Shown: one piece after another, positions 1-6,101 of the stretch
Layout: each line of letters opens with the position of its first letter
Position numbering within the stretch: the stretch's first letter is position 1
NCBI GenBank assembly: GCA_009781125.1
Contig: WQYS01000154.1
Span: forward strand, 1-6,101
Direction: 5' to 3'
DNA: 6,101 nucleotides
Source: Acidobacteriaceae bacterium
Lineage (GTDB): Bacteria; Acidobacteriota; Terriglobia; Terriglobales; Acidobacteriaceae
Notes under the pieces: model-generated
The model's database searches: none
Told to the model about the DNA's origin: nothing
The model's input: the letters and a program-made list of their open reading frames with translations, nothing else
Program-made: the position numbers and the translations under genes

Positions 1-1081
1 AGCTGCGAAGAACCTGTTTGATAAGGGCAACGCAGTGGTAGTAGTGAAGGCGCAGATCCACGCCGGAGGCCGCGGAAAGGGTGGCGGCGTCAAGGTTGTG
101 AAGACTCTGGCCGACGCGCAGACCGCCGCCAAGGCGATCCTGGGCATGCAACTCATCACCCACCAGACCGGACCTCAGGGACAGAAGGTTCAGCGCCTGC
201 TCATCGAAGAAGGCTCGGCCATTGACCGCGAGCTTTATCTGGGAATCGTGCTCGACCGCGCCATCGGACGCCTGGTCTTCATGGCCTCGCAGGCCGGAGG
301 CATGGAGATCGAAGAAGTCGCAGCCAAGACTCCCGAAAAAATCTACAAGGAAGTCATCGACCCGGCCATGGGTCTGCAACCCTTCCAGGCGCGCCGTCTG
401 GCCTTCAAGCTGGAGCTGAAGCCGACGCAGATCAACGCCGCCGCCGCCTTCATGATGGGACTCTACAAGGCCTACGTCGAAGTCGACGCTACGCTGATGG
501 AGATCAATCCCTTCGTCTCGACCAAGGACGACAAGCTGCTCGCGCTCGATTGCAAGGTCAACTTCGACGACAACGCCATGTTCCGGCACAAGGACCTGAA
601 GGAGCTGCGCGACATCAGCGAAGAGGACCCGCTCGAGGTCGAAGCCAGCAAGTATGCGCTGAACTACATCCGTCTGGACGGTTCGATTGCCTGCATGGTC
701 AACGGCGCTGGCCTGGCGATGGCGACCATGGACATCATCAAGTACGCGGGCGGCTCGCCGGCGAACTTCCTCGACGTGGGCGGCGGAGCCAACCAGGAGC
801 AGATCGAGAACGCCTTCGAGATTCTGCTCAGCGACAAGAATGTGAAGGCGATCTTCATCAACATCTTTGGCGGCATCCTGCGCGTGGACGTGCTGGCGAG
901 CGCGGTGGTGGCGGCAGCCAAGAAGCTCGACGTCAAGCTGCCCATCATTCTGCGGCTCGAGGGCACCAATGTTGAGGAAGGCCGCGAGATTCTCAAGCAG
1001 TCCGGTCTGAAGTTCCAGGTTGGCGCAACCATGAAGGAAGCGGCTGAGCTTGCGGTAGCTGCGGCGAAAGGTGGTAAGTAA
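1..1081 (+). CDS. sucC: Succinyl-CoA synthetase (ADP/GDP-forming) subunit beta, 5'-truncated by window edge
   Basis: This is the beta subunit of succinyl-CoA synthetase, which with the alpha subunit converts succinyl-CoA, phosphate and ADP or GDP to succinate, CoA and ATP or GTP in the cytosolic TCA cycle. The reading frame is open from base 2, so the gene starts before the window. 359 codons are present, and by comparison with the 388-residue E. coli protein about 30 N-terminal residues are missing. The GTG at base 35 is internal, not the start. Visible landmarks are the ATP-grasp segment [16 protein letters not shown] near the left end, the metal-binding EINPFV, the segment [14 protein letters not shown] with LDVGGGA after it, [10 protein letters not shown], and [10 protein letters not shown] near the C-terminus. 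All match the SucC order with no frameshift. The TAA stop touches the ATG of sucD, so the two are co-transcribed and probably translationally coupled. ATP versus GTP preference cannot be read from these motifs. Confidence 0.97.
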   Translation, partial: AAKNLFDKGNAVVVVKAQIHAGGRGKGGGVKVVKTLADAQTAAKAILGMQLITHQTGPQGQKVQRLLIEEGSAIDRELYLGIVLDRAIGRLVFMASQAGGMEIEEVAAKTPEKIYKEVIDPAMGLQPFQARRLAFKLELKPTQINAAAAFMMGLYKAYVEVDATLMEINPFVSTKDDKLLALDCKVNFDDNAMFRHKDLKELRDISEEDPLEVEASKYALNYIRLDGSIACMVNGAGLAMATMDIIKYAGGSPANFLDVGGGANQEQIENAFEILLSDKNVKAIFINIFGGILRVDVLASAVVAAAKKLDVKLPIILRLEGTNVEEGREILKQSGLKFQVGATMKEAAELAVAAAKGGK

Positions 1082-1954
1082 ATGGCGGTATTAGTCGATA
1101 AAAATACACGGCTGATCGTGCAGGGCATTACCGGACGCGAAGGAACGTTTCACGCCAAGGCTTGCGCGGAGTATGGAACCAAGGTTGTCGGCGGAGTGAC
1201 GCCGGGCAAGGGCGGAATGACCCACGAGGGCTTTCCCGTGTTCAACACCGTCTCTGAAGCGGTCGAGAAGACGGGCGCCAATGCAACCATGATCTTCGTG
1301 CCGCCTCCGTTTGCGGCTGACGGCATCATGGAAGCGACAGATGCCGGGATTCCGCTGGTGGTCTGCATCACCGAAGGCATCCCTGTGCTAGACATGGTGA
1401 AGGTGTGGGAGGTGGTGAAGGACTCGAAGTCGCGGCTGATCGGCCCGAACTGTCCGGGCGTCATCTCGCCGGGCAAGGCCAAGGTCGGCATCATGCCCGC
1501 TCGCGTTCACAAGGAAGGGCGCGTGGGCATCGTCTCGCGCTCGGGAACGCTGACCTATGAGGCGGTGCATCAGTTGACGATGCGCGGCATCGGCCAATCG
1601 ACGGCCATCGGCATCGGCGGCGATCCCATCATTGGCACCACGCACATCGACGCTCTGCGGCTGCTCAACGACGATCCCGAGACCGAAGGCATCATCATGA
1701 TCGGCGAGATCGGCGGAACGGCTGAGGAGAAGGCCGCGGCGTTCATCAAGGCGAACGTGAAGAAGCCGGTGGTTGGCTTCATCGCGGGGCAGACGGCTCC
1801 TCCGGGACGCAGGATGGGTCACGCGGGCGCGATCATCTCGGGCGGCGAAGGCACGGCTGAGGCCAAGATGAAGGCGATGAAAGAAGCCGGAATTCACGTA
1901 GTCGTCTCGCCTGCCGACATCGGCGCGGAGATGGCCAGGGTTCTGGGCAAGTAA
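1082..1954 (+). CDS. sucD: Succinyl-CoA synthetase subunit alpha
   Basis: This is the alpha subunit of succinyl-CoA synthetase; it binds CoA and carries the phosphohistidine intermediate. It has 290 residues, against 289 in E. coli, so it is complete. The N-terminal CoA-binding Rossmann region shows [11 protein letters not shown] (14-24) and [10 protein letters not shown] (37-46). The middle has ITEGIP (96-101), [12 protein letters not shown] (121-132) and [10 protein letters not shown] (152-161). The ligase domain has IGGDPIIGT (178-186) and GEIGG (208-212). The catalytic histidine is His247 in [14 protein letters not shown], equivalent to E. coli His246. The ATG follows the sucC stop directly and is preceded by AAAGGTGG (1067-1074) inside the end of sucC, 7 nt upstream, which supports this start. 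There is no room for a separate promoter, so expression depends on the sucC transcript. A strong hairpin terminator follows 23 bases after the stop. Confidence 0.98.
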   Translation: MAVLVDKNTRLIVQGITGREGTFHAKACAEYGTKVVGGVTPGKGGMTHEGFPVFNTVSEAVEKTGANATMIFVPPPFAADGIMEATDAGIPLVVCITEGIPVLDMVKVWEVVKDSKSRLIGPNCPGVISPGKAKVGIMPARVHKEGRVGIVSRSGTLTYEAVHQLTMRGIGQSTAIGIGGDPIIGTTHIDALRLLNDDPETEGIIMIGEIGGTAEEKAAAFIKANVKKPVVGFIAGQTAPPGRRMGHAGAIISGGEGTAEAKMKAMKEAGIHVVVSPADIGAEMARVLGK

Positions 1955-1977
1955 TCAGTACCAAGCCAGGCAAGAAC

Positions 1978-2016
1978 GAAGCGGGACTCTTCCACAAGGA
2001 AGAGTCCCGCTTTTCT
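1978..2016 (+). terminator. Rho-independent terminator of sucCD, possibly bidirectional
   Basis: A perfect 13-bp inverted repeat, GCGGGACTCTTCC (1981-1993) and its exact complement (1998-2010), encloses the 4-nt loop ACAA and is followed by TTTTCT. The stem can extend 2-3 bp through A1979-A1980 with T2011-T2012. It lies 27 bases after the sucD stop and fits an intrinsic terminator on the plus strand. Read from the minus strand, the stem is followed by TTCGTTCTT, so it might also weakly stop transcripts arriving from the DUF2934 gene, which shows no terminator of its own. Confidence 0.95.
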
Positions 2017-2047
2017 AATGCAATTATCCTTTTGCTGTAGACAGTCC

Positions 2048-2181
2048 GGGTGCCCCATCCTGTGCGTTTTTTGCGAAGGGCGGGAGTGCAGGACGCTCAA
2101 TCAGGCGGTTTTCCTTCCCGAAAAGTGGCGGGTCGAGCTCCATACTTTCCCACCCTTCGCTTCGCTCAGGATGGGGCACCT
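2048..2181. repeat. REPIN-like pair of inverted palindromic repeats
   Basis: Two related arms face each other: a left arm at 2049-2085 and a right arm at 2148-2180. The outermost 14 bp are perfect inverted copies (GGTGCCCCATCCTG at 2049-2062, complement at 2167-2180). The inner ends also match as GCGAAGGG(C/T)GGGA, with a 4-bp length difference between. Each arm is itself a hairpin: 2054-2061 pairs with 2077-2084 around a 15-nt loop, and 2149-2156 pairs with 2168-2175 around an 11-nt loop, each with one mismatch (plus one G-T wobble in the left arm). About 62 bp of unrelated sequence separates the arms. This is the architecture of REP doublets (REPIN/BIME). The right arm read on the minus strand encodes HPERSEG, a peptide I associate with spurious ORFs over a dispersed repeat in acidobacteria; that link is from memory. 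No transposase and no clear target-site duplication are visible. Confidence 0.75.
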
Positions 2182-2293
2182 GCACACAATGCCACCGTCT
2201 CCCTTGCCGCAGAGCTGCTACAGCCAGAAAGGGCGCTACGGACATGGTGCAGCTTGTGAGGGTTACAGGTTGCTTGTGGTGGGCAGAGCCCTG

Positions 2294-2566
2294 CTACGAC
2301 AGTTCCCGTACCGCCCGGTGCCAATCCTGCTCGTGGAAGCCATGCTTGCAGCCACGCTCCACGTAGAACTTGTGCGCCAAAGCTGCGATCTGCTCATGAG
2401 TAGGCTTCGCCTTCGCCGCAATCGGCGCAACCGCAACCGCTCCGTTCTTTGACTTCGAAGCTGGCGACGCAGCTTTCACCGCTTTCACCGCCTTAACTGC
2501 CTTCACTGTGGTTGCAGCCTTCTTCGCTGTTGTCTTGCGCGGCTTTTTCACTTTCTCTTCACTCAT
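2294..2566 (-). CDS. DUF2934 protein with Lys/Ala-rich histone H1-like N-terminal tail
   Basis: This is a small basic protein of 90 residues and unknown function. Residues 1-55 are a low-complexity tail dominated by Lys, Ala, Val and Thr, including KKPRKTTAKKA (7-17) and four tandem VKA units (21-32); it resembles bacterial histone H1-like or AlgP-like tails. Residues 56-89 (from THEQIAALAHKFY through EQDWHRAVREL) match the DUF2934 pattern of an alpha-helical start, an ERG turn, and a terminal DW..A..EL. There is no signal peptide or membrane segment, so it is probably cytosolic. The basic tail suggests nucleic-acid binding, which is inference only. The ATG has a near-ideal Shine-Dalgarno site, suggesting efficient translation. 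It is convergent to sucCD and lies 154 bp downstream of recG on the same strand. It could have its own promoter in that gap or be a distal part of the recG transcript. No terminator follows directly. Confidence 0.85.
   Translation of the reverse strand: MSEEKVKKPRKTTAKKAATTVKAVKAVKAVKAASPASKSKNGAVAVAPIAAKAKPTHEQIAALAHKFYVERGCKHGFHEQDWHRAVRELS
2471..2506 (-). repeat. Four tandem 9-bp units encoding (Val-Lys-Ala)4
   Basis: Four consecutive 9-bp units inside the DUF2934 gene read GTGAAGGCA, GTTAAGGCG, GTGAAAGCG and GTGAAAGCT on the coding strand. The units differ mostly at third codon positions, so the peptide is perfectly repeated while the DNA has drifted. The array is in frame, and loss or gain of a unit would only change the length of the basic tail. 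Confidence 0.9.
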
Positions 2567-2574
2567 CGGACAAA

Positions 2575-2583
2575 ACCTCCTTT
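2575..2583 (-). promoter_or_regulatory. Strong Shine-Dalgarno site of the DUF2934 gene
   Basis: Read on the minus strand this is AAAGGAGGT, which contains the full anti-Shine-Dalgarno complement AAGGAGGT. It is 9 nt before the ATG, counted from GGAGG. It fixes the start codon and is much stronger than the ribosome sites of the neighbouring genes. Confidence 0.9.
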
Positions 2584-2606
2584 GGGCTTGAATGAGCCAC
2601 GACTAT

Positions 2607-2698
2607 GCGACTCCCTTTTCTAAGCATAGATGAGGATTGCCTTCGAGAGAATAACAACATCGTTAACTTCTGGTTACACTCAAGCGACTCCCCCTAAG
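2607..2698. repeat. Direct repeat GCGACTCCC...CTAAG in the recG-DUF2934 gap
   Basis: The 9-mer GCGACTCCC occurs at 2607-2615 and again at 2684-2692. In both copies it is followed by a short pyrimidine run and CTAAG, giving matching blocks at 2607-2624 and 2684-2698. The copies start 77 bp apart and flank the AT-richer part of the gap, which also holds a small dyad TAAC-N5-GTTA (2664-2676). The placement upstream of the DUF2934 gene would suit paired regulator sites, but no convincing -35/-10 pair was found. The best fragments on the minus strand are TTGAGT (2678-2683) and TATGCT (2623-2628), which are not at a suitable distance from each other. Confidence 0.4.
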
Positions 2699-2720
2699 GT
2701 AATGTGACAGAGCGCACACC

Positions 2721-5018
2721 CTAGGCTTCCACCAGACCATAGCGACGCTGCCATTGCAGCTTCAGCCTGGTCCAGACGGCCTCGCGCTCTTCGGGCGTGA
2801 GTATTGGATCAGGCCTCTCGACAAACTGCATGGCCTCGACGCGCGCCAACTCCAGCACGGCGCGGTCGCGAATGAGGTTCGCTACACGGAACTCCGGCAG
2901 CCCGGCCTGGCGCGTTCCGAAGAACTCGCCCGGGCCGCGCTGCGCCAGGTCCAGCTCGGCCAGCTCGAAGCCGTCCTGCGTGCCCACCATGGCGTTGAGA
3001 CGGGCCTCGGCCCGCTCGCTCACCTGGCCTCCGGTGACGAGAATGCACGTGCTCTGCGCGGCTCCGCGGCCTACACGCCCGCGCAACTGATGCATCTGCG
3101 CCAGGCCGAAGCGCTCGGCGTGCTCGATGACCATGACCGTGGCGTTGGGTACATCGACGCCCACTTCGATGACGGTTGTCGCAACGAGCACGTCGATCTC
3201 TCCGCGCTGGAAGCGGCGCATGACGACATCTTTGTCGTCGGCGCTCAGGCGGCCATGCAGCAGGCCGAGCCGCAGGCCGGAGAGCGCTCCGTGGCGCAGC
3301 TCCTCGTACATGTCGGCGGCGGCGCGCAAAGCCTGCGGCTTAAACAGTGTCCCTGTCTTTGGAACCTTCGACTTCGTTCCTTGCTTTGTGGCCGCTGCGG
3401 AGTCCTGCGCGTTCTCGGCGCTTTCATCCTGAGGAAAGTCCAGTTCCGGCTGATCGTCCCGCGTCCCTTCAATAACCGGATACACGATATAGGCCTGGCG
3501 TCCCTTAGCAACCTGCTTGCGGACGAACTGCCATACATCGTCGCGGCGTTCTTCGGTGGTTCGCTTGGTTACGATAGGCGAGCGGCCCGGCGGCAGCTCG
3601 TCGATGACGCTGGCCTCCAGATCGCCATACATCACCAGCGCCAGCGTGCGCGGAATCGGCGTTGCTGTCATGACGAGCACGTCCGGCTCCTGCGGCTGGC
3701 CGTCGGCTCCGGGCTTTTTCATAAGCTGAAAGCGCTGCTCCACGCCGAAGCGGTGTTGTTCGTCGACGATCACCAGGCCGAGATTGTCGAAGTCCACCTT
3801 CTCCTCAATCAGCGCGTGTGTGCCGATGGCCAGATGCGTCTCGCCGCGCGCGATGCGGCCCCGCGCCTCGCGCTTACTGGCGTCGTCGAGCGAACCGGTC
3901 AACAGCGTGATGCGGTAAGGCTTGCCCGTCGCGGGCGACACCGCATCGCCCAGCAGGCGCCGAGCGGAAAGATAATGCTGCGTGGCCAGGATCTCGGTTG
4001 GCGCCATCATCGCCACCTGATAGCCGTTCTCGATGGCGACCAGCGCGGCCTCCAGCGCGACAATCGTCTTGCCGGAGCCGACGTCTCCCTGCAACAAGCG
4101 CCTCATCGGCTGCGCGCGGCGCATGTCGGCGACGATCTCGCCCAGCACGCGCTTCTGCGCCGCTGTCGGGTGGAAAGGAAGAATCTGCTTGAGGGCTTCG
4201 CGCACCTTTTCGTCTGTAACAAAGGCCGTGCCCACGCGCTGACGGAGCTGCTTGCGCTTGAGCTCCAGGCCAAGCTCAAGGTAGAAGAGTTCCTCGAAGA
4301 TCAGACGGCGATGTCCGGCGGTTGCAAACGACATCAGCTCGGTCATCGGCGTGCCCGCCTCGGGAAAGTGCACCGCGCGCAGAGCCTCAAGACGGCCCGG
4401 CATTCCGAGCCGCTCCAGCATAGGCGCTGGCAGAGTCTCCGGCACGCTGTCTTCGCCGAGTTCGTTCAGGATCGACCAGATTACCCTTCGCAGCCAGCGC
4501 GAGGTCAGCTTGGTTCCGCCGGGCGTGGTTCCGCCGACGAACTCGTAGATGGGCACGATGCGCCCGATCTCCAGCGCGGCAAACTCCGCCTGCGGCGAGT
4601 CTGCTTCAGGAAGAATCTCCACCTGCGGCTGGATCATCTTGAACTTGCCAGGGCTGGAGCGCGAGGCCTCCAGCTTGCCGTAGAGCGCCACCATCTGTCC
4701 GGCGCGGAACTTGTCCTTAAGGTAGCCGCCGTGAAACCAGATGCACTTGACCGAATCCAGCCCCTGGCCGACGGTCATCTCGAACAGAGGCATGGAGCGC
4801 GTGCGCAGCAGCATCGAGCCGCGCACCTCGCCGATCACCGAGGCCATCGCGCCCGCCTTCAGCTCGCGGATGGGCATGGGATTCAGCCGGTCCTCGTAGC
4901 GGAAGGGCAGATGAAAGAGCAGGTCCTCGACGGTTTCGATTCCCCGTTTGGCCAGCGGCGCGGCGATGCGCTCGCCTACACGCTTCACAAATTTGATGGG
5001 CGTCGAAAGTTCCAGCAC
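2721..5018 (-). CDS. recG: ATP-dependent DNA helicase RecG
   Basis: RecG is a superfamily 2 double-stranded DNA translocase that remodels stalled replication forks and Holliday junctions in the cytoplasm. The product has 765 residues, longer than the 693 of E. coli. The N-terminal wedge/OB-fold region (about 1-240) begins with the helix-hairpin-like VKRVGERIAAPLAKRGIETVEDLLFHLPFRYEDR. Helicase motifs are Walker A GDVGSGKT (311-318), APTEILA (339-345), DEQHRFGVEQR (419-429), TATPIPRT (451-458), HGRL (588-591), TTVIEVGVDVPNA (614-626) and QLRGRVGRG (644-652). The translocation motif region RGPGEFFGTRQAGLPEF (694-710) is intact. A hydrophilic low-complexity insertion at about 518-561 separates YIVYPVIE from the next conserved block. 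The start is GTG, the most upstream possible in this frame because a TAG lies four codons earlier (5028-5030). No clear Shine-Dalgarno sequence precedes it. The gene diverges from the TPR gene, sharing a short upstream region. Confidence 0.97.
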   Translation of the reverse strand: MLELSTPIKFVKRVGERIAAPLAKRGIETVEDLLFHLPFRYEDRLNPMPIRELKAGAMASVIGEVRGSMLLRTRSMPLFEMTVGQGLDSVKCIWFHGGYLKDKFRAGQMVALYGKLEASRSSPGKFKMIQPQVEILPEADSPQAEFAALEIGRIVPIYEFVGGTTPGGTKLTSRWLRRVIWSILNELGEDSVPETLPAPMLERLGMPGRLEALRAVHFPEAGTPMTELMSFATAGHRRLIFEELFYLELGLELKRKQLRQRVGTAFVTDEKVREALKQILPFHPTAAQKRVLGEIVADMRRAQPMRRLLQGDVGSGKTIVALEAALVAIENGYQVAMMAPTEILATQHYLSARRLLGDAVSPATGKPYRITLLTGSLDDASKREARGRIARGETHLAIGTHALIEEKVDFDNLGLVIVDEQHRFGVEQRFQLMKKPGADGQPQEPDVLVMTATPIPRTLALVMYGDLEASVIDELPPGRSPIVTKRTTEERRDDVWQFVRKQVAKGRQAYIVYPVIEGTRDDQPELDFPQDESAENAQDSAAATKQGTKSKVPKTGTLFKPQALRAAADMYEELRHGALSGLRLGLLHGRLSADDKDVVMRRFQRGEIDVLVATTVIEVGVDVPNATVMVIEHAERFGLAQMHQLRGRVGRGAAQSTCILVTGGQVSERAEARLNAMVGTQDGFELAELDLAQRGPGEFFGTRQAGLPEFRVANLIRDRAVLELARVEAMQFVERPDPILTPEEREAVWTRLKLQWQRRYGLVEA

Positions 5019-5097
5019 AAACCGATGCTATCAAGGATGACAAGGAAAAAGAGGATTGAATGGCGCAAACGATACAATCGGCGCTACGGTTAAGAAG

Positions 5098-6101
<1,004 letters not shown>

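Larger units (their letters stand above)
1955..2293. other. Non-coding stretch between convergent sucD and DUF2934 gene
   Basis: These 339 bases hold no credible gene. The left part contains the sucCD terminator and the middle a paired palindromic repeat, both listed separately. From about 2182 to 2293 I see nothing convincing: only short GC-rich dyads such as GGGC-N3-GCCC just after the DUF2934 stop on the minus strand, without a T-run. Short open frames cross the region on both strands, but they run over the repeat, lack ribosome binding sites, and overlap the DUF2934 gene or end in low-complexity sequence. No tRNA-like or riboswitch-like fold was recognised by eye. Confidence 0.75.

Noticed and set aside
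664..1128. Open frame of 154 codons antisense to the end of sucC
   Set aside because: It overlaps conserved sucC and sucD coding sequence entirely and has a Ser/Ala/Met-rich translation with no recognisable features.
1388..1897. Open frame of 169 codons antisense to sucD
   Set aside because: It is in codon register with sucD, explained by the same avoidance of TTA/CTA/TCA codons, and its Arg/His/Asp-rich translation has no domain.
2024..2245. Open frame of 73 codons on the minus strand containing HPERSEG
   Set aside because: It is produced by translating the inverted-repeat element and has no ribosome binding site. I treat it as a spurious ORF of the repeat.
2018..2452. Open frame of 144 codons on the plus strand after sucD
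   Set aside because: It begins inside the post-terminator region, runs through the palindromic repeat, and ends antisense to the well-supported DUF2934 gene. It has no ribosome site or protein-like composition.
2754..5093. Open frame of 779 codons on the plus strand covering all of recG
   Set aside because: It is in codon register with recG, so its stops would correspond to recG codons TTA, CTA and TCA, which this GC-rich gene does not use. The translation is rich in H, R, L and Q with no recognisable domain, while recG has every family motif.

Overview
The window looks like ordinary chromosomal DNA from a GC-rich bacterium, most likely an acidobacterium of the Terriglobus/Granulicella/Edaphobacter type. 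Three things point that way. One is a small DUF2934 protein with a histone H1-like Lys/Ala tail. Another is an intergenic palindromic repeat whose reverse-strand translation contains the peptide HPERSEG, which I associate with those genomes. The third is the general look of the RecG and thioredoxin reductase sequences. This assignment is an inference from memory and no search was run.

Layout. Positions 1-1954 carry sucC (5' end cut off by the window edge) and sucD. They abut without a spacer and encode the beta and alpha subunits of succinyl-CoA synthetase, the TCA-cycle step that makes ATP or GTP from succinyl-CoA. A perfect 13-bp hairpin with a T-run (about 1978-2016) ends this transcript. 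Positions 1955-2293 are non-coding and hold that terminator plus a REPIN-like pair of inverted palindromic repeats (2048-2181). On the minus strand follow a 90-residue DUF2934 protein (2294-2566, very strong Shine-Dalgarno site) and recG (2721-5018), the branched-DNA helicase. Between them lies a 154-bp gap with a 9-bp direct repeat. Divergent from recG, on the plus strand, is a gene for a two-TM-segment protein with a TPR tail (5098-5847), then the first 63 codons of a thioredoxin reductase (5912 to the window end).

The genes do not form one pathway. sucCD is a clear two-gene transcription unit. The DUF2934 gene converges on it and is either its own unit or a distal part of the recG transcript. 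The TPR gene and trxB are co-oriented, but a TATAAC box just before trxB suggests it may have its own promoter. I found no phage, IS element, CRISPR, RNA gene or defence locus, and nothing I would call a new system. The items most worth a second look are the paired palindromic repeat, the H1-like DUF2934 protein with its upstream direct repeat, and the low-complexity insertion in RecG.
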